From NCBI GenBank assembly GCA_002483265.1, contig DLHO01000005.1, forward strand, positions 1 to 64,000: DNA of 64,000 bases, in the 5' to 3' direction. How positions within the stretch are numbered: the first letter of the stretch is position 1; each line of letters starts with the position of its first letter. Source of the stretch: Flavobacteriales bacterium UBA7666 (GTDB taxonomy: Bacteria; Bacteroidota; Bacteroidia; Flavobacteriales_D; Crocinitomicaceae). The notes beneath the pieces were generated by a model. That model did no database searches and had not been told where the DNA came from. It worked only from the letters and a program-made list of their open reading frames with translations. Below, in pieces: positions 27,790 to 38,225 of the stretch. A program made the translations under genes and the position numbers.

Positions 27790-30700
27790 ATGAAGAAAAA
27801 TTACTATCAAATTGTCTCCTTGCTAATGCTATGGACTTTTGTCCTCCTAGGAGAAAAAGTGCAGGCTCAAGTCTCGAGTTATGCGTTTAACCAGCTTAAC
27901 GGAACCTATACCCCAATAACGGGCGGTACTGTTTATGGCACAACCGCTTCTGACGACCAAAGGTTCGTCGACCCGGCTACTCCCGCAGGAGGAACCGTAG
28001 TTACCGGTGTTGGTATTCCAATCGGATTTAACTTCACTTACAATGGTCTTGTATTTGACCGTTTGGCTATCAACAACAATGGATGGATTTCATTGGGGCA
28101 ATCCGCATTGACACCCTCAGTTGATAATGCTTCTACAAGTTCGTATACCGCATTGACGTCAACTGCTGTCAATACACCTGCCATTTTTCGTAATCGAATT
28201 GCTGGTTTTGCACGCGACCTTCAGGGTCAAACAGGTTCTGAGATTCGGATAGAAACTATCGGAACAGCTCCAAACCGCATTTGTGTCGTTCAATGGACTA
28301 ACTACAAACGTTTCAGTGGAACAGGAACAGGTGATATACTGAACTTTCAAATCAGGTTGCATGAAACCTCTAATTATGTACAAGTTATGTATGGCGCATG
28401 TACCTTTGGTACAACCTCTTCTACATTAACAAATGTAGGACTTGGAGGAACAACTGCAACAGACTATAACAATCGTACTTCTGCTACCTCTTGGTTAGCT
28501 ACAACTGCTGGAACTACAAACGCTCAGGGAATTACGGTAAGTTCGGCAATTACAGCTCCAACATCCGGATTGACTTTTGTTTGGGGTACACAAGCTGCTA
28601 CACCTCCAACACCTGTTCAGGCTGGTGGTACACCAACTTGTTCTGCAGGTACTCAATTAAGTATGTCAGGATCTCCTGCTAATACAGATGAAGTATGGTA
28701 CTGGCAAACTACAGCAACCGGAACGAGTACAACACAACCTACAACAACTCCCTGGGATGTCTTTGCAAACGGAACTTATTACGTACGTGCATTTAATTCT
28801 ATCACAAATTCCTGGTCAGCAGCGTCTTCTGTAACGGTGAGTAATTTCCCTACAGCAGCAGCACCTCCTGCACCAATAGCTGCAGCAAATCCTGCATGTG
28901 TTCCCGGAACAACAATTTCTATTTCAGCAGCACCAGTTGGTACTGAATACTATTGGCAAGGAACTGTCCTTAACGGATCCAGTAATGCAAACCCTGCAAC
29001 TGTTCCTTTCAATGTAACTGCTACAGGAACTTATACTGTTGCTGCATATGAAACAGCTACACAATGTTGGTCTCCAACCACAAGTTTAACAGTTACTGTT
29101 GATAGTCAAATCCCAAATAATCCAACAGTTCCTGCTCCTTATTTAAACATTTGTACAGGAGCAACAACAGGTATGATCTCAGCTACAACAACTTCGAATG
29201 CTGCAGGTTCATTGTTTACAACTTCAGCAGGTGGAAACGGCTGTGGTGGTGGTGCTATGTTCAACATAACAACGAATGCAAATTCAGTGAACTTGACAAG
29301 TTTGGATATTATTCCAAACGTTAACGGAGCCCAAACAGTTGAAGTATTTTACAAAACAGGTACTTATTTAGGAAGTGAAACAACAGCTGGTGCATGGACT
29401 TCATTGGGAACTTATCCTGTTACCACTACTACAGGTACACCTGTCAATATCAACATTACAGACTTGTTAATTCCTGCATCTTCGCTTTATGCTATCTATG
29501 TAAATTACGGAGCACAATACACGACTATTACAGGAGCAACAAATTACACCAATGCAGATATGACCATTACAACAGGAGCAGGACTTTGTTCACTGTTTGG
29601 AGGTGTAAATGCCAACAGAGGGTTCAATGGTACAGTCAATTATACCATTCCAATGCCTTCTTCTGCAACTTGGTTTGATGCAGCTTCAGGAGGAAACATC
29701 GTTGGAACAGGAACACCATTTGAAACGGTTGGTTCTTCAATCTTACCTACTGCTACCAATGGATCATACAATTTCTATGTAGCATCTACTCTTGGTGGTT
29801 GTTATAGTACAAACCGCGCATTGGTAACTGTAAACGTGAATCCAGTGGCTGTTTATCTAAGTCCTATTGACGTTTCGTGCAATGGTTTCACAAATGGCTC
29901 ATTTGCTTTAGACAGTTCTGATTGTGGTACAGCTCCATTTCTTTATTCTGTAAATAATGGTCCTTTTCAAGCTATTCCAACTAATTTGGCAGCGGGAACT
30001 TACTCAATCGTTGCACAAGATGCAACAATGGCCGTTAGTGCTCCAAATACAATCGTGATCATCGAACCAAGTGCTCCTCAAAACCTGAATGCAATTAATG
30101 TGACTTACTTCAATGGTCAGTTGACATGGACGCCTCAAGGAAATGAGACAACGTGGAACATTCAATATGGCACTGCAGGATTTACTCTTGGTTCTGGAAC
30201 TCCAATGAACGGTGTTACAAATGATACTGTTGCTATTTCGGGATTAACAGAAAATACAACCTATGAATTCTATGTGCAAGCAGGATGCATCGCTTCATCT
30301 GATTGGGCAGGTCCGTATTCCTTTGCTACCGACCCTGGATTCTTAGCTTGGGATAATGAATGTCCAACTATTGGATTCTTTGATATTTCAGGAACTGGAA
30401 CTGATTTGAATTTAGTAGATGATGGAGAAACAGGGATTACACTTCCATTTGCTTTCCCATACCAAGGAGGTTCAATAACAAATTTGACTGTTGGAAATAA
30501 TGGAGGAATCCAACTAAACACTTTAACAGGAGCTGTTGGTTACGGTGGAAATATGACTACCATCATTGGTGACTACCTATTTGCATGGGGTGATGATATG
30601 GATGACGAAACCGGAAATGTGTATTATCAGGTAACTGGTACTGCTCCGAATCAGATAGCTATTTTCCAATGGAACAACCAAAACAACTTTAGCAATGGTG

Positions 30701-32706
30701 CAGGTTCGGTTACTTTCCAAATCCAAATGTATCAGGCAACAGGAGAAATTTATTATGTCTACGATGATGTAGAATTTGGTGGAACAGAAACTGCAGATGA
30801 TTACGCTGCAAATGCAGACATCGGTTTATCTGGTCCAACAACTGACATTAACGTTTCTAATAATAACTCAGCGTACTTACAGAACAATTCATGTGTTCAT
30901 TTCTACTATGCGTTATGTCCAAATGTGCAAAATATGCTGGTTATTACAGCAACAGACGACGCACAGTTAAACTGGGATCCGGGTCTTTATGGTGAAACAA
31001 ACTGGACTTTGATTTACGGTTTAGAAGGATTTGACCCAACGGTACCTGGTCAAGCAATTGACACGTTGGAATTGACTAACTCCCAAACGAACTTCGGGTT
31101 TACGTTAACTCAAATGACAACTTATGATGTATACATCTACTCGGAATGTCAGGCAGATAATTTAACTTCCGATGGGTTCTTCGTACAATTTACGACAAAA
31201 CCTAATTGTGCCGATATTACATCACTTGCAGGAATGACAGATGTTGATTCACTTGAATTGACATGGAACTGGATTCAATCAAGCCCTGTATTCCCGGTAA
31301 CTGGATTCAATATCCAATATGGAATGACAGGATTCACACTTGGAACTGGATTCATGACACCTGCAGCGGGGATTAACTTTGCTGATACTGTATTCAACAC
31401 AACATTGATGGGATCAGGTGTTTATCAGGTATATGTTCAAGCTGAATGTAACGGTACAAATGATTCTTCTAACTGGGTAGGTCCAATTTCGTTGGTCATG
31501 CCAGCTACAAATGATATTGTTTGTGATCAGGAAGCCTTGTTACTGGATACTGATTATATCTTCAATACTTCTGGAGGAACAGTATCTGTCAATGAGGTGA
31601 ATATTGCACCTCCGGCTACAGGAGCTCAGCAAACTGACGGTTGGGTAAACTCAACTTTAAATGGTACACTTTGGTATTCTTTTGTGGCTCCGGCAACAGG
31701 TCAGGTTCGCATTAATACAACGGCTATTAACTTCAATTCGCAAGCAGCCGTATACTCGGCAACAAACTGCGCTGACTTCAATACATTCGCGTTATTGGCA
31801 GCAAATGATGATGCAATTGGAGGAACCAGTGTTGCACCTAACTTTACAATCTGCGAATTAACACCTGGTGCGACTTACTACCTGATGGTAGATAAATTCA
31901 CTGCAACCAACGGGAATTTTGCAATCCGCATCTCTGACATCATTCTAAATGCAGGAACAGCAAACCCATTGACAAATGTTTGTACTGGTGATACTGTAAA
32001 TCTGTTCAATACCATTTCAGGTTATACTGCCGGAGGAGTATGGTCTTCTTCCATCCCTGCAGTAAATATCAGTATTAATGATTCATTGTTAATGTCTGAT
32101 GCCATTTCTTTCAACACGTACAACTTACAGTATCGTATAACTGATGGGTGTGCATATGATTCGATCATCTCGCAAGTGAAACTTTTCGCTCTTTCAAATG
32201 CTGGACAAGATGGTTTAATTACAGCTTGTAAAAATGAGCCTATCGATTTATTGGCTGGTTTGAATGGAACGGCTGATTTGAATGGAGACTGGTATGACCC
32301 TTCTGATGTGCTTATGCCGAACTCACAGATAAATACAGCAAACTTCCCAGGTCAGTATAACTACGATTACATTTCAGGAAATGGTGTATGTCCGGATGAT
32401 ACGGCGAATGTAGTGGTTACTGTACTAGGAAACTGTGACTGGTTGGCAGTTGACGAGAATGCGTTAGAAGAAGTATCCGTTTATCCAAATCCTTCAAGTG
32501 GTATTGTATTTATTGAATCTACATTCAGCACAGGTAATTTTAACCTTGTGGTAACAGATATCAATGGCCGCACAGTTCAAATTGGCCAGAATACAATCTC
32601 TGCAGGAACGAATACTGTAAACTTAAAAGACGTTGAAAGAGGAACTTACTTCTTTACGCTTTCAAATAACAGCACTGAAAAAGTGTTCAGAGTGGTGGTT
32701 CAATAA
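27790..32706 (+). CDS. Giant type A T9SS cargo, modular surface protein (paralogue 2)
   Basis: 1638-residue predicted secreted protein, the longest here. Signal peptide (1-26, ending KVQA). The N-terminal domain (28-260) contains INNNGWISLG and GTAPNRICVVQW and looks like a divergent copy of the acidic module found later. Two Ig-like repeats (about 265-440) match those of paralogue 3 (for example GTEYYWQGTV). A lectin-like or beta-sandwich segment and an SprB-like repeat (SCNGFTNGSF) precede FnIII, then the acidic module (about 850-1045; WGDDMDDETGNVYYQ, DDYAANADIGLSGP). FnIII units, the PPC-like domain and the type A sorting domain (VYPNPSSGIVFIES to KVFRVVVQ) complete it. It has its own promoter box and terminator, so it is a separate transcript. 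Confidence 0.9.
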   Translation: MKKNYYQIVSLLMLWTFVLLGEKVQAQVSSYAFNQLNGTYTPITGGTVYGTTASDDQRFVDPATPAGGTVVTGVGIPIGFNFTYNGLVFDRLAINNNGWISLGQSALTPSVDNASTSSYTALTSTAVNTPAIFRNRIAGFARDLQGQTGSEIRIETIGTAPNRICVVQWTNYKRFSGTGTGDILNFQIRLHETSNYVQVMYGACTFGTTSSTLTNVGLGGTTATDYNNRTSATSWLATTAGTTNAQGITVSSAITAPTSGLTFVWGTQAATPPTPVQAGGTPTCSAGTQLSMSGSPANTDEVWYWQTTATGTSTTQPTTTPWDVFANGTYYVRAFNSITNSWSAASSVTVSNFPTAAAPPAPIAAANPACVPGTTISISAAPVGTEYYWQGTVLNGSSNANPATVPFNVTATGTYTVAAYETATQCWSPTTSLTVTVDSQIPNNPTVPAPYLNICTGATTGMISATTTSNAAGSLFTTSAGGNGCGGGAMFNITTNANSVNLTSLDIIPNVNGAQTVEVFYKTGTYLGSETTAGAWTSLGTYPVTTTTGTPVNINITDLLIPASSLYAIYVNYGAQYTTITGATNYTNADMTITTGAGLCSLFGGVNANRGFNGTVNYTIPMPSSATWFDAASGGNIVGTGTPFETVGSSILPTATNGSYNFYVASTLGGCYSTNRALVTVNVNPVAVYLSPIDVSCNGFTNGSFALDSSDCGTAPFLYSVNNGPFQAIPTNLAAGTYSIVAQDATMAVSAPNTIVIIEPSAPQNLNAINVTYFNGQLTWTPQGNETTWNIQYGTAGFTLGSGTPMNGVTNDTVAISGLTENTTYEFYVQAGCIASSDWAGPYSFATDPGFLAWDNECPTIGFFDISGTGTDLNLVDDGETGITLPFAFPYQGGSITNLTVGNNGGIQLNTLTGAVGYGGNMTTIIGDYLFAWGDDMDDETGNVYYQVTGTAPNQIAIFQWNNQNNFSNGAGSVTFQIQMYQATGEIYYVYDDVEFGGTETADDYAANADIGLSGPTTDINVSNNNSAYLQNNSCVHFYYALCPNVQNMLVITATDDAQLNWDPGLYGETNWTLIYGLEGFDPTVPGQAIDTLELTNSQTNFGFTLTQMTTYDVYIYSECQADNLTSDGFFVQFTTKPNCADITSLAGMTDVDSLELTWNWIQSSPVFPVTGFNIQYGMTGFTLGTGFMTPAAGINFADTVFNTTLMGSGVYQVYVQAECNGTNDSSNWVGPISLVMPATNDIVCDQEALLLDTDYIFNTSGGTVSVNEVNIAPPATGAQQTDGWVNSTLNGTLWYSFVAPATGQVRINTTAINFNSQAAVYSATNCADFNTFALLAANDDAIGGTSVAPNFTICELTPGATYYLMVDKFTATNGNFAIRISDIILNAGTANPLTNVCTGDTVNLFNTISGYTAGGVWSSSIPAVNISINDSLLMSDAISFNTYNLQYRITDGCAYDSIISQVKLFALSNAGQDGLITACKNEPIDLLAGLNGTADLNGDWYDPSDVLMPNSQINTANFPGQYNYDYISGNGVCPDDTANVVVTVLGNCDWLAVDENALEEVSVYPNPSSGIVFIESTFSTGNFNLVVTDINGRTVQIGQNTISAGTNTVNLKDVERGTYFFTLSNNSTEKVFRVVVQ

Positions 32707-32725
32707 CCATTTTACAACTCATATT

Positions 32726-32763
32726 AAAAAAAAGGTCCTTACGTTTCGTAAGGGCCTTTTTTG
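32726..32763 (+). terminator. Rho-independent terminator after giant cargo 2
   Basis: GGTCCTTACG and CGTAAGGGCC form a 10-bp stem (one T-G pair) with loop TTT, extended by the flanking A and T runs. Confidence 0.88.
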
Positions 32764-32984
32764 TTGATTAATCAATTGTTGAAACAATTGTTGACATGAA
32801 AATTAACACGCCAATTGTTAAATCAATGAAGTATTGTGGCATAAATTGACCTTTTAAAAGTCAATACTGTAAAGGTTTTTAGCCAATCAAAGCAATTCAC
32901 CAACTAAACTTTACATATAAGAAACTCATACGGTGATTAGAATAAAAAACAAAAGAAAATAATATTAATGAGCTGTTAATTCTT
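32764..32984. other. AT-rich intergenic region between giant cargo genes 2 and 3
   Basis: Together with the terminator before it and the -7 box after it, this makes a 311-base gap. No gene or RNA was recognised. Short repeats of the type CAATTGTT occur near 32770-32820 but form no clear array. Confidence 0.4.
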
Positions 32985-32992
32985 TACATTTG
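32985..32992 (+). promoter_or_regulatory. -7 box TACATTTG of the third giant cargo gene
   Basis: Exact TAnnTTTG match 25 bases before the ATG at 33018. Confidence 0.55.
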
Positions 32993-33017
32993 CCTGAACG
33001 TAAATAAATTATACTTT

Positions 33018-36000
33018 ATGAAGAAAAAACTACAAAAGTATCTGTCCTTATTATGTCTCTTTGTAACGTTAAGTTACTCAAGTGCGACATGGGGACAGAT
33101 CAATTACACTGCCGACTTTACCTCGGACATGCAAAGCTGGACATCTCCCGGATTTGATTACAACCAATACACTGGTGCTACAGCATGTGCAGGTGGAGCG
33201 GTTCGTACCAATCTTTATTCTGGTAATGCAGATGCGATTTTAGTATCTCCTACCGTTGGAACTTCCACTGGCGGATTAATCGTGATGACGTATGACTACA
33301 AAGTTGCAAACTGGAGTGCCAACACTGTTGGTACAGCAAATCCATGGGGGCAATTTACAGTTGAATATGCTGCTTCTGCTGCTGGTCCTTGGACTGCAGT
33401 ATCAGGTTCTGCAATCAATCAGTCAAACCACGTAGTTTCTGCAAGTTGTGCAACGAAACAAATTTCATTTACCGCACCTCTAGGAGCAGTATTTGTTCGT
33501 TTCAATGCTACTTGGACTTCAGGAGATTTTTACCTGAACTTTGACAATATTTCTTTAATTGAAATTCCAAATCCTCCAACACCTGTTCAAGCTGCAGGAA
33601 CACCTACTTGTGTTTCAGGTTCAACTGTTGATTTAACAGGAACACCTCCGGCTAATACAACTTGGTACTGGCAAACAAGTGCTACAGGAACAAGTACAGC
33701 AAATGCTTATGTTGGTCCTATGGCAATTACTGCAAATGGAACTTATTATGTACGTGCGTTTAACACTACGTATAGTTTATGGTCAAATGCTTCTTCAGTA
33801 GTAGTAACTAATTTCCCTACTGCAACAACACCAATGGCTCCTACTGCAGCAGCAAATCCTGCTTGTACACCTGGAACAACTATTACAATGCCCGCTGCTC
33901 CTGTCGGAACAGAATATTACTGGCAAGGTACCGTAGTAAACGGATCAAGCAATGCAAACCCTGCAACGGCTCCTTTCAACGTAACTACTACAGGAACTTA
34001 TACCGTTGCTGCATATGAAACAGCTACTCAATGTTGGTCAAATACATCCAGCGTAATGGTTACTGTTCATACGATCGTTCCTCCGAGCGCTCTTGCAACT
34101 CCGAATTACTATAACTACTGTACAAGTGCTGGGGCTATGCCGGTATCTGCACAGTTACCTCCTCCATCAACTAACTTAGGAACATGTAGTGCTTCTGCTA
34201 GTGTTTCCGGTTTGGATTCTGACGCGATTACCGCTACAGTTAATAACTTTAGTTGTGCTACAGGAACAATTACTGCTGCTTCATTAAATGCATCTCTTGG
34301 GCCAAATTGTCCATTCTGGTATACTTATGACATCAAAGTAAATGGTCTTATAGTGGCAACAAGCCAATGTAATCAAACAAACTTTGATTTGACTCCCTAT
34401 TTGCCTTTGACGTCTGTTGAGATTGTTTCTGTTGATGAAGACGTTCCTGATAACATTACAATGAACTTGACGGTTAATGTTTCTTATATCATTGCACCAT
34501 ATACATTATCTTGGTTTACTGCTCCAACTGGAGGAACGCCTTTTGCAACAGGATCTCCGTTAGAGTCAATCGGTACACCGGTTATGCCAACTGCAACAAA
34601 CGGTTCTTACCAGTTTTATGCTGCTAACAATCAAGGAGGATGTCAAAGTGCAGCTCGTACTTTGGTAACTGTAAATGTTACGGATGTCCTTGCTACATTA
34701 AACCCTGTAAACATTACTTGTAATGGAATGAACAATGGTTCATTTACTTTGGGTGCTGTAAGCTGTGGACTTGCTCCATTTACTTATTCAGTTGATGGTG
34801 GTGCATTTGGGCCAATCCCAACAAACTTGACGCCAGGAGTACACTCTATCGTAATGAAAGATGCATCAACTCCAACTCAATTAAATAGTGCACCTATTTC
34901 TATTACAATTACAGAGCCTTCTGCTCCAACAGCATTAAATGCTTTCAACGTTACTTTCTTCAACGGAATGTTAACATGGACTCCACAAGGAAATGAAACT
35001 ACTTGGAACGTTCAATACGGACCTACAGGATTTACTCTTGGTTCAAGTCCTTTCCCTGCATTGAATGGCTTAACAAACGATACAGTTGCTATTTCAGGAC
35101 TTACTGAAGATACAGATTATCAATTCTATGTTCAGGCTGGATGTACTGCATCTTCTGCTTGGGCTGGACCTTTCTCTTTCTCTACAGATGTACCTTTCTC
35201 AGCATGGGACAGTCAGTGTGGACCTGGATTCACTCCAATTCATACTAACGGAACTGCTTTGAACCTTGCAGATGACGCAACTATCGGAATTACAACTGTA
35301 AACCCGATTTCTTTCCAGGGAGTAACTTCAAATAACATTACTGTTAGCAATAACGGATGGATTCAATTCGGTGCTGTAACTTTAAATGCATGGCAAGTTG
35401 ACTTAGATGACGAAGAAGGAAATGTTTACTGGAGAGAAACTGTTATCGGTGGTGATAACTATTTCATCGTTGAGTGGTATAACAGACCTAAATTCTCTAC
35501 GGTATCTGGTCAAAACGTAACATTTGAGATCGCAGTTAACCAAACTACAGGTGAGATTTTCTACTTGTATGATGATAAAGTATTCGGTGGTTCTCAAAGT
35601 TCATATGACTATGCAGGAAACTTTGCAACTATTTCAGCTGTTGGCCCATTGTCTGCGGTAAATATTTCTTTCAATAGCCAAACTTACTTGCAAAACAACT
35701 CATGTGTAAGACTTTACACGGCTCTTTGTCCGAATGTTCAAAACGTGACGGCACTTACAACAGCTGAAGATGCTAACTTAAACTGGGACGCGGGTCAATA
35801 TGGTGAAACTAACTGGACTGTAATTTACGGTGTTGATGGATTTGATCCATTAGTTCCAGGTGCAGCAATTGATACGTTGTACGTGACTAATACTTCTGAT
35901 GCATTTATCGGTGGATTAACTCAATTGACTTGTTATGATGCATACATCATTTCGGAATGTCAGGCAGATAATATAGTATCTGAAGGTTTGTTAGTTAATT

Positions 36001-37517
36001 TCTGTACAAAACCAAACTGTGCTGATGTTACAGCATTAGCTGGAATTACGGATGTTGATTCACTTGAATTAACATGGAACTGGATAGCATCAAACATGGT
36101 TTACCCTGTTACAGGATTCAATATCCAGTACGGAATGACAGGATTCACTCTTGGAAGTGGATTTATGGCTGATGCAACTGGTCTTAACTTCGCTGATACA
36201 GTTCAGAATAGTCAGTTAATTGCATCTGGAGTTTATCAGGTGTATGTTCAGGCTGAGTGTCTAAGTTTAGACCCGGGTGATACTTCTAACTGGGTAGGTC
36301 CAATTTCAGTTGTGATGCCTGCTACAAATGATATCGTTTGTACTCAGGAACCACTTCAATTGAATTCGGTTTACACATTCAATAACGCAGGTGGTACTGT
36401 TTCTTTAAACGAAGTAAACATTGCTCCTCCTGCAACTGGTGCTCAAACAACAACTGGTTGGGCAAATTCAACATTGAACGGAACATTATGGTATACATTC
36501 GTAGCACCTGCTTCCGGTTCAGTTAGAATCAATTCATCTGCACTTCCTTACAATGGTCAGGCTGCTGTCTATACAGCTACAAACTGTGCCGATTTCAATA
36601 CATTTACATTATTAGCAGCAAATGATGATGCTATCGGTGGAACAAGTTTAGCTCCAAACTTTACAGTTTGTGATCTAACACCTGGTGCTACTTACTATGT
36701 AATGTATGACAAATTCAACGCTACTTCAGGTAACTTTAGTTTACAATTAACTGAGATCGTTCTTGAAGGTGGAAATGCACTACCATTAACTAACATCTGT
36801 TACGGTTCGAACGTGGACTTGTTCACTACAATTAGCGGTAACAACGCAGGTGGTACTTGGTCTTCTCCAATCCCATCAGTAAATGCAAGTATTACAGGTT
36901 CTGATTTTGAATCAAATGGTTTAGCATACACAACATTCAATTTGGAATACCGAGTTGTTGACGGATGTGCTTACGATTCAATTATCTCTCAAGTAAAAGT
37001 ATTTGCTCCTTCAAATGCAGGACAAGATGGTTTGATCACAGCTTGTAAAAACGAGCCGGTTGACTTATTGTCAGGATTGAATGGAAATACTGATTTGAAT
37101 GGTGACTGGTATGATCCAACAGATGTTTTGATGCCAAATTCTCAAGTAATTACAGGAACATTCCCAGGTCAATTCAATTACGACTACATTTCCGGAAACG
37201 GAGTTTGTCCGGATGATACGGCGAATGTAGTAGTTACTGTACTTGGAAACTGTAACTGGTTGTCAGTTGACGAGAATGCATTGGAAGAAGTATCACTTTA
37301 TCCAAATCCTTCTACAGGTGTTGTATTCGTTGAATCAACATTTACAGGAAACTTTGATTTAGTGGTTACTGACATCAACGGACGTACAATTGAAACAGGT
37401 AAAAATATCGTTTCAGGTACAAACACAGTAAACTTGAAAGAAGTTGAAAGAGGTACTTACTTCTTCAAACTTTCTACAGAAAATGCTCAGAAAGTATTCC
37501 GAGTGGTTATTCAATAA
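33018..37517 (+). CDS. Giant type A T9SS cargo, modular surface protein (paralogue 3)
   Basis: 1499-residue predicted secreted protein. Signal peptide (1-26, ending TWGQ). A jelly-roll-like N-terminal domain (28-180, DFTSDMQSWTSPGFDYNQ) is followed by two Ig-like repeats nearly identical to those of paralogue 2. An SprB-like repeat (TCNGMNNGSFTLG) and FnIII lead to a divergent acidic module (about 727-905; WQVDLDDEEGNVYW). Two FnIII-like units, the PPC-like domain (about 1105-1255) and the type A sorting domain (LYPNPSTGVVFVES to KVFRVVIQ) follow. The last 400 residues are closest to paralogue 1, sharing stretches such as PYNGQAAVYTA. This suggests tandem duplication with later exchange of N-terminal modules. 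A strong hairpin follows. Confidence 0.9.
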   Translation: MKKKLQKYLSLLCLFVTLSYSSATWGQINYTADFTSDMQSWTSPGFDYNQYTGATACAGGAVRTNLYSGNADAILVSPTVGTSTGGLIVMTYDYKVANWSANTVGTANPWGQFTVEYAASAAGPWTAVSGSAINQSNHVVSASCATKQISFTAPLGAVFVRFNATWTSGDFYLNFDNISLIEIPNPPTPVQAAGTPTCVSGSTVDLTGTPPANTTWYWQTSATGTSTANAYVGPMAITANGTYYVRAFNTTYSLWSNASSVVVTNFPTATTPMAPTAAANPACTPGTTITMPAAPVGTEYYWQGTVVNGSSNANPATAPFNVTTTGTYTVAAYETATQCWSNTSSVMVTVHTIVPPSALATPNYYNYCTSAGAMPVSAQLPPPSTNLGTCSASASVSGLDSDAITATVNNFSCATGTITAASLNASLGPNCPFWYTYDIKVNGLIVATSQCNQTNFDLTPYLPLTSVEIVSVDEDVPDNITMNLTVNVSYIIAPYTLSWFTAPTGGTPFATGSPLESIGTPVMPTATNGSYQFYAANNQGGCQSAARTLVTVNVTDVLATLNPVNITCNGMNNGSFTLGAVSCGLAPFTYSVDGGAFGPIPTNLTPGVHSIVMKDASTPTQLNSAPISITITEPSAPTALNAFNVTFFNGMLTWTPQGNETTWNVQYGPTGFTLGSSPFPALNGLTNDTVAISGLTEDTDYQFYVQAGCTASSAWAGPFSFSTDVPFSAWDSQCGPGFTPIHTNGTALNLADDATIGITTVNPISFQGVTSNNITVSNNGWIQFGAVTLNAWQVDLDDEEGNVYWRETVIGGDNYFIVEWYNRPKFSTVSGQNVTFEIAVNQTTGEIFYLYDDKVFGGSQSSYDYAGNFATISAVGPLSAVNISFNSQTYLQNNSCVRLYTALCPNVQNVTALTTAEDANLNWDAGQYGETNWTVIYGVDGFDPLVPGAAIDTLYVTNTSDAFIGGLTQLTCYDAYIISECQADNIVSEGLLVNFCTKPNCADVTALAGITDVDSLELTWNWIASNMVYPVTGFNIQYGMTGFTLGSGFMADATGLNFADTVQNSQLIASGVYQVYVQAECLSLDPGDTSNWVGPISVVMPATNDIVCTQEPLQLNSVYTFNNAGGTVSLNEVNIAPPATGAQTTTGWANSTLNGTLWYTFVAPASGSVRINSSALPYNGQAAVYTATNCADFNTFTLLAANDDAIGGTSLAPNFTVCDLTPGATYYVMYDKFNATSGNFSLQLTEIVLEGGNALPLTNICYGSNVDLFTTISGNNAGGTWSSPIPSVNASITGSDFESNGLAYTTFNLEYRVVDGCAYDSIISQVKVFAPSNAGQDGLITACKNEPVDLLSGLNGNTDLNGDWYDPTDVLMPNSQVITGTFPGQFNYDYISGNGVCPDDTANVVVTVLGNCNWLSVDENALEEVSLYPNPSTGVVFVESTFTGNFDLVVTDINGRTIETGKNIVSGTNTVNLKEVERGTYFFKLSTENAQKVFRVVIQ

Positions 37518-37545
37518 GAGAAAGCATAGCTTTCGATAAGTAATG

Positions 37546-37587
37546 AAAGCCCCGAAGTGATGGAAACATCTGCTTCGGGGCTTTTTT
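37546..37587 (+). terminator. Rho-independent terminator after giant cargo 3
   Basis: AAAGCCCCGAAG and CTTCGGGGCTTT form a strong GC-rich stem with a loop of about 15 bases, followed by a T run. Confidence 0.92.
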
Positions 37588-37623
37588 ATGGTACTATCTA
37601 TTGCAAATAGGTCTTTCATTTGG

Positions 37624-37631
37624 TACTTTTG
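37624..37631 (+). promoter_or_regulatory. -7 box TACTTTTG of the 3-hydroxyanthranilate dioxygenase gene
   Basis: Exact TAnnTTTG match 17 bases before the ATG at 37649. It lies inside the frame that opens at TTG 37601, so that upstream start is unlikely. Confidence 0.6.
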
Positions 37632-37648
37632 GTAAAAACGCACGGGAT

Positions 37649-38173
37649 ATGTTAATGCCATTTAATTTACATCAGTGGATCGAGGAAAACAGGGAGTTAT
37701 TAAAACCACCTGTCGGAAACAAAAACCTTTATAAAGAAGCCGGAGATTTCATTGTCATGATCGTTGGAGGTCCGAATGCAAGAAAGGATTACCATTTCAA
37801 CGAGAGTGAGGAGCTTTTCTATCAAATTGAAGGTGATATTACAGTCGGGATCCAACACGAAGGCAAAGCAAAGGATATTGTAATTAAAGAAGGAGAAATG
37901 TTCTTGCTTCCTCCACGAGTTCCCCACAATCCACGTCGTGGCGAAAATACAGTTGGTTTGGTTATCGAGCGTGTGCGCAAAAATACAGACATGCAAGATG
38001 GGTTGTTTTGGTTCTGTGAAAAATGTAATCATGAATTAAAGCACTATCGATTCAAACTCGATAATATTGAGAAGGATTTTCTTCCACGTTTTAAAGAGTT
38101 CTACACTTCCGAAGAATTGAGAACTTGTTCGGTTTGCGGACATCAAATGGAAGCAGATCCAAAATTCATTTAA
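37649..38173 (+). CDS. 3-hydroxyanthranilate 3,4-dioxygenase
   Basis: Cupin-fold iron enzyme that opens the ring of 3-hydroxyanthranilate to give the precursor of quinolinate, in the kynurenine route of tryptophan breakdown or NAD synthesis. The 174-residue protein carries HQWIEENRELLKPPVGNK, the iron-ligand block DYHFNESEELFYQIEGD (His and Glu), and the second His in RVPHNPRRG. A C-terminal rubredoxin-like zinc or iron site is built from CEKC and CSVC, as in bacterial homologues. ATG 37649 is chosen over TTG 37601, which precedes the -7 box; ATG 37655 (MPFNLHQW) is equally possible. No other kynurenine-pathway gene is in the window. Confidence 0.95.
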   Translation: MLMPFNLHQWIEENRELLKPPVGNKNLYKEAGDFIVMIVGGPNARKDYHFNESEELFYQIEGDITVGIQHEGKAKDIVIKEGEMFLLPPRVPHNPRRGENTVGLVIERVRKNTDMQDGLFWFCEKCNHELKHYRFKLDNIEKDFLPRFKEFYTSEELRTCSVCGHQMEADPKFI

Positions 38174-38225
38174 TTCGAATTGTTACTTTTACCCAAAAAC
38201 GAATTCATCTAGAAAAACAACTTGT

